A DNA stretch of 64,000 bases, taken from NCBI RefSeq assembly GCF_030848805.1, contig NC_092362.1, positions 13,995,642 through 14,059,641 on the forward strand. Reading direction: 5' to 3'. Positions 21,089-35,773 of this stretch are shown one piece after another (positions within the stretch are counted from its first letter, which is position 1; the number at the start of each line of letters is the position of its first letter). The DNA comes from Temnothorax longispinosus (Eukaryota; Arthropoda; Insecta; Hymenoptera; Formicidae). Below the pieces are notes generated by a model. That model saw only the letters and a list, made by a program, of their open reading frames with translations. It ran no database searches and was not told the origin of the DNA. The translations under genes and the position numbers were made by a program.

Positions 21089-21799
21089 GCTTGCATTTAG
21101 GTTTTGTTCAAGGGATATGTCCAACATATTAGATTTTAATGTAATATAATATAATAGATTATGACACATAATGCAATATAACATAGGTCAAATGCAATAG
21201 CATTAATATTACAGTTGATTATGTAAAATGAACAAAATCTAAAAAATTATATACACGTTTTACTATAAAACAATATAATATATTTACATGCTCCTTCCAT
21301 ATGCATGTTATACTTATTTGTGCGATTTTGTATCTTAAGAGCGGATAGTAGAAAAAGGAAAACACATGCACGTATACATGGCCGATAAATTTAACGTACA
21401 GGGAGATAAAAACATGTTGATTAATTTGATTTTTTTTTTCTGAATGGAAGATGACGCGTGGAATGTCTTATATCTCGGATTTTTTTCTCCTTTTCTCATC
21501 GTTAATAAATGTGCAGAATATAAATACATGATATTTACGCTCAGAAAATCGATATTTACTTACAGATTGCACATTAACAATTTTTTTTTAATTTAGAGAA
21601 TTATATGAATATATAATTTAAAATTATTAGGAAGTATTTTTGTTTTAATTTAAGTTGTACAAAATATAAGAGATGTTCAACAGACCCTCGATAAATTATC
21701 TTTTAGCGATTATTCAACTCACGCCAAAATGCCATAGTGCAGTATATAAGCAATTAGTGTTGGCTGCTAAAATTACTTCAAAATATGAGTGAGTGGATG
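21089..21799. other. Prx3 3' UTR and spacer
   Basis: AT-rich. Contains the Prx3 3' UTR and then featureless spacer up to the GA microsatellite. No other gene was recognised. Confidence 0.4.
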
Positions 21800-21806
21800 A
21801 GGAGAG

Positions 21807-21866
<60 letters not shown>

Positions 21867-21887
21867 GAGAGAGAGAGGAGGAGAGAG

Positions 21888-21929
<42 letters not shown>
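21800..21929. repeat. (GA)n microsatellite
   Basis: About 130 bp of GA repeats with occasional GGA interruptions. It produces long artificial Arg/Glu frames on one strand and Leu/Ser frames on the other. Confidence 0.95.
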
Positions 21930-21966
21930 CAGGATATTTTATATTATATATATATATATATACATA

Positions 21967-21978
21967 AACACACAAACA

Positions 21979-22036
<58 letters not shown>
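21967..22036. repeat. (CA)n microsatellite
   Basis: About 70 bp of CA repeats shortly after the GA tract, separated by a short (TA)n run. Together they form a compound microsatellite. Confidence 0.95.
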
Positions 22037-22041
<5 letters not shown>

Positions 22042-25000
22042 GATGCCATAAGATAATTAGAACGCGTGCAGCATGAGGTAAATGACGGAATTAAAAGCCG
22101 TTACAATATTAGTAGGTAGGTAAGCTGGCGCGCGTTGTTGGCGGAGGCTGCTGCTTCTAAAGGCTGCTCATGATAAATTTAGTAGAGTGAGCTTATTATT
22201 TCGCGAAGAGAGGATATACCCACGTTGGGGCACCACGGAGTCTCGGGGAACGCCCCCGAGGAAGGCGGATAAAGTAACCGGAGAGAGAGAGAGAGAGAGA
22301 GATGAGATGAAAGCCGTGATTCTCAGGAAAGCGATGAGCTTGGAACGCGTCGCGAGAACGTCGGAAGATCACGAGAGGGAGAAAAACCGAAAAGCGACGC
22401 CTAAGATAAACGGCTCATCCTTCGTTCCTCCCTACGCGTCATCCCCACGCCAAATCCAATCCCGGCTCGTCACCCCCGCGCGCGCATGAGAATCTCAAGA
22501 CTAATCACATTCGCGTCTCACGGCACCGCCGCGCCGCCGCGCCGCGCCGTGCGTCAACAAGTCGTATGTTGCAGCGATGCGGCGGCCTCTCGTTATCGTT
22601 GCAAAATATAAGATAGGAAGAAAAGATAAAAACGGAACTTTTTCCTCACATTCGTTTGCCTTTTTATCATTTTTCGAGAATATTCTCGTGTGAAGGTACT
22701 TAATCAAGTTTTGACAAAAATGTTGAAAAATAAGTAAAAAGTAAATGAATATAGGTAATTTCTATTCCCTACATCTGTCTTTGTATTGTATAATTTGCTT
22801 TTTCTATAGAAAACAAGAAGTGTATTGGTGCGCTTTTGTTTTACGATTTCATTAGTATTTACTCCGAAAGCATATTTCAAATCGCGCGAGCAATATTTCA
22901 CCCCAGTTTCACTGAAATAACTCGCTTTGTACTCCAGTAGCCACGGTACAAGATTGCAAACGTAATCGTTCAATTCACTATTATATTTTGCCGATTAAGT
23001 GGTCAGATTATATCGGCATTGTATTGCCGAGTCTAATCGAGGGATTCTTGTCCACCGCCCTCGGTTTATGGTCCTTCCATTGTGGGACAATCGAGCGCGT
23101 AACAGTAAGGTTTCGGGTCCTAATTGTGCTGGCGACGGTACCCCAAACGATCTTGGTAAGCGCCATACAAATTTTTATTTATGTAAAAAATCGCGTTATC
23201 TCGCACTCTCGCAACGGTGACTAATCCGTTAGATCCAATTGGTCCACTAAGACACCTTAAAGAGGTCTCGAAGTAAGCTTATTAAATTAACATTTTTGTA
23301 ATAATTAAACTTTCAGGAAAAGTAAAGCTTGTTTATGCTCTCAATTCAGACTCAAGTATGTTTACGCTATATAATATTGTTCATAGTAATAGCGATTGTC
23401 GTTTTCTCATCGATTTCTTTTGCCTTCGAAGAATACGTGGTCCTATTGCCGACACGTCTTTAGCATTTTAAGCATGATAGAGAGAATCTGCGTCGTTTGA
23501 ATATAACTCATCCCGAGTCTTGCCCCCCCCCCCCGCCCTTCCTCGCCCGGCCTCTTCAAGACGCCTAATAACCTTCCTACGCGACTGCTCGCGAAAGGAA
23601 CATTTTCTTAAAGGAGCATTCAGGGCGCGCCTTGATGACGGCTATAGGTGGATATTATAGTAGCGGGGCTTACCCTTGGTGGTTTGCTACTTCCAGGAGG
23701 GAGTAAGATGAGTAAAGGAGGAGCGGAACTCGTACGGGGTACGGGGGGGAGGGAGGCTCGAGGCGAGGAGACACGACGAAAGGGGAGGAAAAACGGGTAG
23801 CGGGAACAGAGGGGGCGAGGGGACGCCCGGAAGGGTGACAGAAGGGTGGAGCGCGGAAGGGGGCAGGAGGGGCCGGAGGCGTGCATCCATCCATATCCAT
23901 CCCGGGGTGGCTACCGGGACTTTGATTACTTGTTTTAATCTTCCGACTGCCGACTGGGCGAGCATCTGTCACTCAAAATCCGTAATTGCGCGCGGAAGCC
24001 GCCCCCTCTCTCGCCGGTCCGTCGAGAGCCACGGTTCTGCCTCCCCGCGTATTGCTATTACTTCCTTATTGGTGTCGTTTAGCACTCTCGTTCAACCGCG
24101 AACCACGCCGATCGCGCGGGCTGCGCTCCGGTAATCACGACGTTGTCTGCACTCAGGTTGAATTTATAGCTCGGCCTTTTCGATTTTGTACGGAGGTCTT
24201 TTAGTCGAACAACCCTCGCGTAATGCGTATAGCGATAAAAACGCCCGTTATTTATATTCTCCGGGGCACCGCGCGTGTTTCGCATCGTTCTACGATTATT
24301 TTACGTATTCGCATTTGACGTATTCAAACAATATTTATTTTTATTATATATTATATAGTATATGGAAGAAAATCGGAAATGTAAAATTGAAACTATTTGC
24401 GCAAACTGTAACATTTTTTTTTATAAGAGAGCTTTTATTTATCTTTTCTTTTGTATTCAGTCAGTTAAAGCTTGCTATTGAGGCGGTTTGAAAAGGTAAG
24501 ATGAAAAAAAAGCATTTGCCGGCCCTTGATTTGAATGCAAGCAAGCAGTTACACTCCCGCAATGGTGCTGGTACTGAATAGTTAGGGATGAGTATTAAAC
24601 GAACAAACCCCTTAGCGTGTCCGTCCCCGACAATCTATCACCTCGTGTATATAATACACTGCACCGCTGGTCGCTCATCAGTTTGATGAAAAGATATTCC
24701 CCGACACGCCATCGCGTTATGCAAATGCTTTAATTGTAGGAAATTCTATGAGCAGAGGCCAATTATGTCTGACTGCGCACCAACGTTAATCCTCGACCGC
24801 TATATATACAATGGCGGGGATCAAATAGGATCTCGGTTGCGATATCGTCGAACACATTTCGCTGTTTTTCATTTCATAACGTTTATTAATTAAATTAAAA
24901 GATATAATATTTTTTTAAATTTAATTTTTTTAATAAGATAGTTTTTAATTGCGCAATATTGTCTAAATACATTTTAGCGTCTTTCGTTTGTAACTCAATT

Positions 25001-27008
25001 CATTAATTTTGAAATGTAATGTTTTCTTCACTTTGAACAAATTATTAATTTTGTTCTTTTGTTTAGAAATACAGTTGAATATAATTTAATTTATTTAATA
25101 AGATATTGCTGATTCGTGTCCATTTTATTGCAACTTTTTTTATCTGCTCACGTCTTACCGAGGGTTAACCGAGATGGAGACCGCCGCAGTCTCCATTACG
25201 TCTTCGGATAATATCCCCGCAGATGTACGATCGCGTAATCTCGGCGATCCCGATCATTGTAAGCGAGAAATAAGACGCAGGTCGAGCGGCGTGAGCGGTC
25301 TTTCGATAGGATTTCTGCCGCTACTGCCGCTGCTCCTCTAATTGTCGAAGTCATTCGTCCTCTTCAAAAGGAACAGATGCACCAGGCTGTATTGAAGAAC
25401 GAGTCTATCAGGGACCCAGGGGGGTCCCCGGTGCCCGTCTCTTGGGGTTATTTTCAGTCGATTATCCCCAGAACGCCGGGGTCAACGTTGTGCTTTAGAA
25501 AGTGAAAGCGCAAGAGAGCAGACGAGTCTATTAGCGCGGAGAAAGGCCGCGCGCATTTGCGTATACGCCAGTCTCTTTTCGTGAATTAATTTCAATGCCG
25601 AGGAAATATTACGCAGGCTATCCTCAGTTCCCTTCCGCGCTCCCTTTTGTTCTCGCGATATAATACGTTTTCTCTCTTGACATATTTCGTAAAGGTATAT
25701 CGTGTATGTACATGTAATTTTATAAATTGAGCGTGTCTGATATGAGAGATAATAAAGAAAGTATAGCTTAAAAAAAATTAAACTAACATCAGTGCGTGAA
25801 AGAAGGAGTAAACATTAGAGTGAAATGTTGAACTTTATAATCGCATATCAAGGATCTTGATGCGTGCTCGGGGATCATCGCGCGTTGACCGCTGTGCCAT
25901 AACATTTCATGTAGCACGTTAGGAATATTCAAAAGGCTGCTACTTCAATTAAGGGACTCGGTTTAACACGAAAGAAAGAACCGCATATCGCATGTGCGCG
26001 GTAGAGGCGGAACGGTTGTATCTTATCTCACGTTTAATCACCATCGCTGACCCCAACCCTGACGACGCTCCTAAGCTGCAGTAATTACTTAGATGGACGC
26101 TTCGAAATCTTTGGCAGATCTGTGTGTAACGCGAAAAACAATCGGCCGACAATCTCTCTCGACGCGACGATTACATTTAAACTCTTTCTGAACGCTTCGA
26201 GACCCACGAGATCTTCAGATTTCGAAAGAAATGTACGGAAATAACCATTGGCGAATAGAATATAGGAAAATAATTAGAAACTTTGTTGAAGTATTAAGGA
26301 GAAAATAAATTTCCAATTTGAGTGATTCTCAAAATTCGTAAGCAAATAATCATTTTTTTATTTTAGCCATTTTATATAATATTTCTAATTAGAGGAAAAA
26401 AAAGAAATTATAAAAATTTATTGCTTTATTAAACCGCTTGTTTATATATCAATATAAAGAAATATATATCCTAAAAATAAATTATTCGGGTGATATGTGG
26501 AATTAGTAAAAACGCCTTTTGCGTACTGCTAAATTCTTAAATTTGAAAAATATTTTTAAAGCTCATATTAATTTTGGATATGAAACAATTGAATATTGTT
26601 ATGCCTTTTTCTTTATTAAATTTTTGTCGCAAAAGGCGAGAAAGAGCGAGAATGATGGAAAAAGCACTGATTGAAGTGATATATTGATGATGGTAGACGA
26701 GCGATTAGTTAACGATTGACGCGAATGGTAGCGGCATTCGCCGTTCGATGGGAAGGCGGTTGATCGAGAGGTGGACTGATAGATAAGTAGGCAGGGGTAT
26801 CTGTCTATTAGCTCTCCACCCTGATAACGGAGTTGCTGCTGATCCTCCTCCGGCCCCCGGGCGAGTGCTTCGTTAATTAATCTGGCAGCAACGGACTCGG
26901 CAGCTCAAAGGCACCCTTTTTCGCTCAGATTCATCCATCCATTTACCGATGGGCCTGTATCCGCGCGTGTACAAGCGCTCTTTCTCTCTCATTTTCTTTT
27001 TTACTCAC

Positions 27009-27011
<3 letters not shown>

Positions 27012-27049
<38 letters not shown>
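27012..27049. repeat. (CT)n microsatellite
   Basis: About 19 consecutive CT units in the gene-poor region. Confidence 0.95.
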
Positions 27050-27052
<3 letters not shown>

Positions 27053-30000
27053 CTCTCGTTTTCGGGATAAAGACGACGGAATCGAGCGAGAATCGAACGA
27101 TGATAATAATTCATATTACTCGAGTTTGGCTCGGAGAACCGGACAGTTCAAAGATGAAAACTTGAAGCGAAAGCTGCTGATTAAGCGCTATAGTGCAATG
27201 ACTTTGAGACGGATAAATTACATTTTTTTGTCACAGTTTAGTTATTAAATGCATTTTTTTATAGTAAATATTGTTTGACAAGAATTTCAGTTAAAAATTA
27301 ACAAAAACAAATAATTCGTATAAGATTATTGAGCATTAAAAAGTTTTTGGAAGTTAAGAAGATAGTTCATTAGTGATGCTAATTCCGATCACGAAACTTA
27401 TCTCAACAGCTGATTGCTGCTTATTGTTAGTGTACCTGAGTATTCACATTTATCCTTGTGCCCTTGTGTATTACCCGAATGGTAATACGATCAGCCGTAG
27501 TACTTAATTGTAATATGAGCATTGTGAGCCTTGCGTATGCAATAGAAGCGGATAGACATGCATTGTGTGTTTGCTGGTATTATGTGCGTGCCACGATGTT
27601 GGGCACTTACTCTAATCATCATTGTTTCTCTAACAATAAGTATTCATCCTATGATACAGGACTATATATTAGATTTAAATGCAACTTGCGTGTGCGCACA
27701 AAAAATACTCGTGCTAACGTGTATAGCTAATGTGTTACATTTTAAATTAATTCAGAATGGTTACAGCTGGATGGAATGGTTCACGCGGATTAAACATTTC
27801 AAAAATAATTATGCAATTTATATATTTATATATCTAGATATTTAATTTTAAATATTTAATTGAGAAATCGAATTGTTAACATGCCATCTACAATTTTTTT
27901 GAGACAGGATGACGCAAAAGTCAAGTTTAAAAGAAGCTACTTTATTTCGAAGATTTATTTGAAATAAATTTTATTACTTAAAAGTGGAAGATGCGTCAAG
28001 TACATAGATAGACAGATAAATTATTAATTGATATCAAGTGGAGCGACATCTCGATTGAAAATATTCGTCAAGTATTTCATATGATTTAATCAAGTCGTAT
28101 TCAAAGTAGTTTCTGGTATCCTCGACAAACGTTACGCTCGCGTTCGCCACAATTCGCATTTCCGATAAACGCGAGAGTGGGCATACATCGTGAAGTCGAA
28201 TTCAGCATCAGGAAATCCGACGCTTAAGCAGGTCTGGAGAGATAAAAAGGAGCGAGAGAGAGGGAGATAGAGCGAGTAAGAGGAGGGTGGCTGTACCCAC
28301 CGTACTTGCGCCGCCAGATCGAATTGCTTTTCCAGCGGATGGACGGTCGCGAGATATCGGATGCGCGTGAATGTGCGAATGTACGTGTAGTGCCCACATG
28401 TAAGCGCACGTGTAACGTTAACGTTACAGACGAGGACGAAGAGAAGGAGGAAGAAGAGGAGAGGAGGAGGAGGCCGTACGGGATGCGTGTGGGGCGCGGC
28501 GCGCATCGGCATAAAAGAGCAAGCGAAAAAGGGAGCCTCTTTTTAATCTAGCGACGATTCGCAACCCCCGGCTCCTTTTATAGTTACGTGCTTAGTGCTT
28601 ATACCCATTGACTCTCTCTTTCTCTTTCCTTCTCTCTCTTCTTCTCTCCTCGTTCTCTCTTTCTCTCTCTCTCGCTCTTTCTCCATCCTGCTCCCTTTCT
28701 CCCTTTCTTTCGCCCTCTTTGTCGCCGTGTCAGGCCTCGTATTTTCTACCCCGAGACGAGTTCTATCGTCGGTTTCGAGAACTGTCTCGATCGAATGCTG
28801 AGAACCGCACACGTTCAACTCGATGCCAGAAAGTGAAATACCGTGAAGATATCGGTGTATATTAGCGATTCAAATAATTATATTTTTGAAGGTAAAAACG
28901 ACTGATTTTATTCACATGCAATAATGTACATTTGTACGTTGGGCATTTAGAACATAATCTGATTCGGTACGAAGAGCAGATCTGTTTTTTTTTTCACATC
29001 TCTGCAGAAAAGATATCGACTTTTTAGGAGCATAACGTGATCTCAAAACGTTATATTTGGCGTAAAGAACTACCGTAAAAAAGTAAAACACAAGATTGCG
29101 AGGGGCGATTAGGGATGCACGGGACAAAAGTTTTCTTTTCAACATGGATACATTTTACGGAGCATCATAAATATTAATCTAACCCTCGGAGTCCCAATGG
29201 GGTACAAAACGTATTCTGACATTGGTTCTCCTCTGTTACCGTATATATGTAAAAATGTCAGTAAAAATTTACTACAATAAATTTTAAGATCTGTGTAAAC
29301 ATAAAAAATCAAATCTTAATAATTGTAATTTAAAAAAAATTAACACATTTTTGTCAAATATCCTATCAGCATGTAACAATCAGTAATTTTTTGTGTTATT
29401 GTATCTACATAAAAATATTATTTTAGGGATTTGATATATATACAAAAGAATTCCTTCTATAAAAAGATTTGTGTGGTAATAAAAGTAATTTTTTTCAGAA
29501 ATAATAGATTTCTCTTTTTATTTTTAAAAGAAGCTGAAAATTGTAATTGTTCATAAAAGTTGAAGATTGATCGATAAACGCGAAACGTTCTTCGATCAAG
29601 AGGGTCACATAAATATAATTTGAGAGCTGCGCTCTCCGACGATTAGTAGCGCGATGATAATCGTCGATACATTCGCTCATTCTTGCGTTTATCGTTCCCT
29701 TTTACGGGAGGTCGTGTACGTGCTGTTAACGAGCCTCGGATCGCGGACGCCGGTTCTTCGGGGTGTGGCCTTTGTTGTTGCCGTGTCGTGCGCACCCGTG
29801 GCATCGACGATAGATTTTTCCAAAAAATTATTCCATTAGAGTAATTATCCCGACCACGAGTCCTCTTTACGGGCGAGCAGGTAATAACGGTCACGGAACG
29901 ATCGTGGCGGCGATAATGGGCCACGATAAATCGACCATGCGCTCACCCTCGCACTCCGAAGAAGAGAGAGACGTCATCTGCGACGCGACGGGGTCATCTA

Positions 30001-33000
30001 CGTTATTTCGTGTCGCTACAGCTGTCGCAAAGTCACCGCCGTGTTATCCTGCGCACGGTAATTAACTCGATTAGCCGATCGACGTGGTTGCGAGCAAATT
30101 AAACGACCTTCCGTGGGGTGGGCGCGACAATTAATTCCTTATCAATCCGCATCTCATCGGGGTAATTCGGGTCACGCATGAAAATGGATGACATCTCGAG
30201 GATGACGCAGTACAAGATTGTCCTTGTAATATCGGTGATTTAAAGAGAGACATGTAATTACTCATCACCGATTTAATGACTTTCGAAGATATATACCGCG
30301 GAATATTAGACAGATGATAATAAACGTACGTAGCTTTCTTTGCAGGTATATGTAATGTGTAGAATGTTTTTCTTTACACGTCTAACGTAATGGAGATTTT
30401 CTGAAAGTTAACTCCCTCGAAATAGATTGTAACAAATTAAAGTTTTATTTTTTCTTCTATCTTCTTTATTAGATTATAATCTGAAAACTGTTTATAACTG
30501 TTGAGGCCGATTTACTTTAACATTAATTGCAAAAATAATAGATCGTCAATATAATTTGCTCATCAGTTAATCGGTGACGATCATCATTTTGCAATTTGCA
30601 AGCTATTTCGCTATTGTCTCTGCAAAAGTTGTGAGCTTTTGATAGCGCTGTTAACCACTATAATCGACACAGGAGAAGAATATGAGAAAAACTCATCGGT
30701 CTTGGCAAATTTTGTGAATTCAGTGCTGTAACACGATCATCACTTACGGGCCCTTAAAAGGACGCGGGTTTCGAGTCCGTTGTCATCCCCTTACGTGTTA
30801 AATTACTCTGGGACACGATACGGTAGGAAAAGGGGGGCGTGGTGACGCGAGAGAACTGCAACTCGACTCCGGATTGTCGGCGACAATGAGCCGGTGAACT
30901 TTCGATCCTCGGCAAACACGATTTCGATATCTGCTTTTAAAACCGGAAAATCTGTCTTCAAAAGGGGGGTAATACGACGAGGGACAAGCTAATCGGTGCA
31001 CACGTCACGCATCAAAATGCAGCTTTAGATAATAAGCTTTAGACAAATTACGAAACTGGAGCATTCCTCGCGCACTTTAAATTATACGATAAAATAATTT
31101 TTAAACGAGCGAACGCGAGCGGCATAACATATTACCGTGAGCATTTTTCCAATTAATAGCATTTCGGATTTTAGAATGTTGAAGTTTTTGCTTGTTTTTA
31201 TTTCGCTCGATTAATATATATCATATCAATTGTTAAACATTCATTTTCAGTTCCTGCTTTTCGCAAATGAATAATAATGATAGTAATAATAATTCAATAT
31301 AATAATACAATCTTTATATACTTCTATTAATTCTGTTATATTTTCTAATATTATTTTCATGTGGAAATTATTGTTAATTATTAAAACGCCATGTTACAAT
31401 TTAAAAACTGAGATTTGTTTAATTTCTTCGAGAAAATTAATCGCGCTGTTTGTCGATATTAATGAACGATAATGAATTGATGATAGAAGCTTTCTTATTA
31501 ATTTCGTATATAATCGGTATTCAACAGTTCGGAACATTAGATGATAATCGATCTATTAGAATTTTATACATATACCTCTCTCTCTCTCTGTGCGCGTAAT
31601 TCCGATATTTTTCTATAACGAGACGGTCGCTTTTTTCTTCTTTTTTTTTACAAAACGACGCGTTGTACACACATAGTTTTTCGCTCTCCGTGAATGAACA
31701 ACAAAAGTCTTGCGAAAATGTTTGCGGATGGTCTCCAATATGCGATATATCTGTCGAAATATATTTTTGTGTACTGCCGACTTTGCGAAGCCATTAGGTT
31801 CGACGCAATCTTGGAAATGGATCAGGCTTATATGATGTTACACAAACTTTGAAAATCTCGTTGCTTGAATGACTTAGCATCACTTTTACGATCCTCTTGT
31901 TATTATCGTAAATTTTTATACAGATGTAAAAAATTCTTTACGTAAATTATTTATATAAAAGCAATAGCTCGTAAAAATTGTAATAATTTTCTTTACGCAT
32001 GCCTAAAAAGATACTGTCGTAAAATAAAGTTCTTAGTCGCGCAAAGACGAAATTAATAAATGTTTGATAAATCTTTATATATTTTATTTCATCAGAATTT
32101 ATTAATTTCCATGCGCGTCCCTGCAAATTCATTCCTACGGATACAACACAGATATCTGTAGTGATCATATCTCGGATATCTATTGGATATCGAAATGTCC
32201 CGCAATATATTCAGTCATTCAATATCGAAGAGATATCTCCCGGTATCTCCCGTATATCCGCCTTCAGTATGGATGATTGCACAACGCGAGCTCGGTCATA
32301 CAGAATACACAGCGCGCATAAAACAACTGTAGGGAAATAGATAGAGATTCTAAACAATACGGTTACCGTATCTGAAAGACGGTATTGCAAAAACTCCCTA
32401 ACATCATTTCGATACCGACGATTCCGTTCAACCCACGAAGAATCACCGCACTGTGGCTGCAGCGAGACAAGACGTGTAGAATCGCGACGAGGAAGGTGAC
32501 GAAGCGTGAAGGACGAATATCGAGAGAGATATCGAACGAGAGACAAAAGGCAGATAAAGAAAAGAAAAAAAGAGAGAAAGAAAGAGAGAGAGAATAAAAC
32601 GGATTTAAAAAGGCAGATTCGGATAGATCAGGAATTGGAAAAGAGACGGAGGTGTGATGGCGCGAGAGCGTTGATTGAAGTGCACGTACTTACGTTACTC
32701 CAGGATACCCGGTGTGTATCGGCTGCATATGCAGCGGATACGGGACGTGGATGGTGTAGATGCATTGTCACGTCGGTCCTCCCTCGTGGTCGCCATGCCA
32801 GCTTCGCCGTTTCGAGGCGAAGGACGCGAGGAGCAACGCGTGCCGCCTGCGTGACGCACTTGACGAGTGCGTGAGTGAATGGCGGCGTGAAAAGCCACGC
32901 GTACGCGAATAATTGTAAATGCGTTTTTGATTGCGTAGCGACAGGCCGCGTTATATAAACTACAGGCGTCCGATAAATATTCCTGCATTTTTTATTTACA

Positions 33001-35441
33001 TTTGCTGATATGCAAAAAAAAATCTTGTCTAAGAGACAAAGAATAATCATACGGTGCAAAACGCATCGCGACGAATGTTCAGTAAATATCTAAGAATATC
33101 TATCGGAAATCTGTGCATATTTTTTTCCCTGAAAAGTGTCGCTCTGATCGTTCTATTTCCAGCTGATGATTTTAAAGGTAAAATTTTTTGAAGCGCGATT
33201 TATCGGACCCGTAGGAAATAATTTATGCATGATTTGATTTAAGCTTTTCCCTTAAGTACTGTCTCGCTGATATTACTCACAGTTCGCTGGTTTACTGCTC
33301 CAAGAAAAAGCTTCTCGCAAATTGGCTGTGAATTAATAATTGTCACATGCTTTTCTGCGTTTAAGGTGTTTAGACTACGAATGTGCATCTCCGCTTATAA
33401 ATTCCGAGATTTCGTAGAGAAGATTTGGACATCTTTAATTTGTTATTTCGAAATTTATCTCGCTATATCATTCTTTTTGACATTCATCCGTAAGAAATCT
33501 AGAAATCTGTAAAATATTATAACGAAATAAGCCTCTTTTAATCAGTGGCCTTCCTCGCTCTATGAATTTTGTCCATATCCCCGATCTCATAATCTATACG
33601 AGACAGTATTATAATCTACAGACGGCGATGTAAATGTGAATCAATAGGTTTTATTACCGATCCGTTCGAATGGCGACTCCATCAAAGAATCTCTCGTTGA
33701 TTTTATTTCGAAAGCGGAACATTGTGTTTTATCTATGTGTCAATTTTTTTAGTTACGGGGGCCTCTTGTGAAGCCGCACAACAATTAATTTTAATCCCGG
33801 ACCTCGGATTTTTATGTGAATGCCGCCGATGCGCGTTCCATTGTTCCACTGCTATCTCTTTACGGGCGTCGCGATAGAAAAAAAAGCGCAATTTAAACGT
33901 ATTCGTATTTTTATTCGATCGTTCGTCGATCCAGCCGAATCTAGTCATCGAATCTAGGAACGTTTGCCCACTACCTCGCAAACGAGATCGACGGTCGCCA
34001 GTAGATCAACTCTACATAGATCTTGAGTAGAGGAAATTCGAACGACGTGTATTGTATGGTTCAACGATCATTATTTAGCGATTACGAAACGATCGGCTGT
34101 ACAATAATTTGAGATCCCGGATCACAAATATCCGTATAAAACACGGTACGGCGAACCTTCTCCTTAATTGACGTCTATAGATAGGTGATATATATAATGC
34201 GAAAGAGGCGATATTTCGTACCTCTACCGTTCCGTTTAATAAAATTATTCGTTTAGATACTTATCACAACAGGTGGAATATATCGTAGGAACCCTGCCTG
34301 TGTCTTACGTGTATGTGTGTGTTTGTGTCTGTTTGCTGCATGTCTATGTATATATGTCATACATGTGTGTGAATGTTCAATTTTACAACCACAGCGAATC
34401 CCGGTTACATCAGGTAATATTGGTACCAGCGCAATTTCAGCGAGTTCAAATTTCTGTAGACCCGCGGAAATCGTTTCTCCGCGCGTAATCCGCGATGATG
34501 GAAACGCGACGTTGACAATGTGGCATGAGGGCTCACTGTTTCTCGTCCATCGAAAATTGAACTCGCCGAAGTTATACCGACATTTTAATCCCTGAATTAT
34601 ATTAGCGGAGATTTTCCGGTCACCGGTTCACAGCGCGTCCCTCTCGGCGCACGGAATTTCAAATACGAATGTACACTTCGCGCAAAGACTATTTGCAGGG
34701 GAACCGATCAGAGAAACGGATACGGTTCCATAATTAAAATATCGGGCGTCGCACAGTCAGGGACGGTTTAAAAATTTCCATTCTCTCATCCGCGCGAATC
34801 GTTTTTCTTCACGCGCAAAAAATCGGAGAATCGCTCTCTACAATATATGTATATTATATATACTATCTACAAAGATCCCTAGTTTCCGTCCATCGATTGC
34901 GAAATACTGTGAAATTTTGCATCTCGTTATAATACATAGATAAACTGAGAGCAACAAGGAAACAATGCGCTATTATTATATAGGCGACCAACCGGAAGGG
35001 AAGCCGTATGAGTTCGCGACCAGCTTTCGTCGCCCGTGGCTCATGGAAGCGACACAAAATCATTATAATCACAGTTCAATTCTCCGCATAATTGCGCAGA
35101 CTAGCACAAATATTTTTACGGCTCGGTAAAACAAGATATAAGTCAAAATGTCTTTCCCGGAGCAATAAAATAAACTACTGAAAAGTAGGATATTGTCTAA
35201 TTTTAGCTAAACATAATAATCGGCAATAATGTCATTTTTATGATAATGCGATTACTAGAATATATATTGTATGAACTCAACACATTTTTTTGATAATTTA
35301 TTTCGAGATAAACAAATTGACTTAAAGTCTTTTTATCAAGCGCCAAAAATAATTTTACCAAATTATTTGCAAGAGATCATACTTTCCATTCCTAGAAAAT
35401 AACAGAAGATGCGAATAGACATGAGTATAAGTTTATGTTCA

Positions 35442-35773
35442 GAAAACGTAGAGTTTTTTCAACTCATTGAGTTTATATTCTAATAGAACGTAATTTTATT
35501 TATTGTTGCAATACTATGCTATACTGAAATTTGCATAAGTAAAATATTTCTGTATATTTTTTTATTTGTATTTAGCTCCTTTAGAGCCATTATAAATACA
35601 TAATTATAGGAGAAAAATATTTTACACTTATGCAAATCTTTTCAGTAAAGTGATCTCATCACTGTTATTCACTTCAAAATAAAATACAATTTCAGTGTTA
35701 AATTGTATGAGATAATCTTTCTTACGTTCTTATTAATTGAGATATAAAAGCGAATCAAAACTCTACATTTTTC
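35442..35773. repeat. Imperfect foldback element near Hmx 3' end
   Basis: A strong inner hairpin (35523-35646) pairs ACTGAAATTTGCATAAG with its inverse CTTATGCAAATCTTTTCAGT, continues through AAAATATTT/AAATATTTT and has further complementarity in the loop. Weaker outer arms pair GTAGAGTTTT and AGAACGTAA (left) with AAAACTCTAC and TTACGTTCT (right). It is probably an aged foldback or MITE copy; a structured RNA is the alternative. It lies about 0.3-0.7 kb beyond the Hmx stop codon, perhaps inside the 3' UTR. Confidence 0.6.

Noticed and set aside
21785..22056. Arg/Glu- and Leu/Ser-repeat frames
   Set aside because: Translation of GA and CA microsatellites.
22187..22489. 100-codon frame with mixed composition
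   Set aside because: Partly built on a GA repeat, no family similarity, no supporting splice or promoter context.
30232..30270. ATCGGTGA/TCACCGAT small inverted repeat
   Set aside because: Only 8-9 bp stem and no flanking support for a terminator, miRNA or transposon.
30755..30785. GGTTTCGAGTCC resembling a tRNA B box
   Set aside because: It has an extra base relative to the consensus, and I found no matching A box or cloverleaf upstream.
32506..32874. Lys/Arg/Glu-rich frame followed by an Arg/Ala-rich tail
   Set aside because: Starts in GAAA/GAGA simple sequence and has no recognisable domain; the opposite strand frame is equally long.
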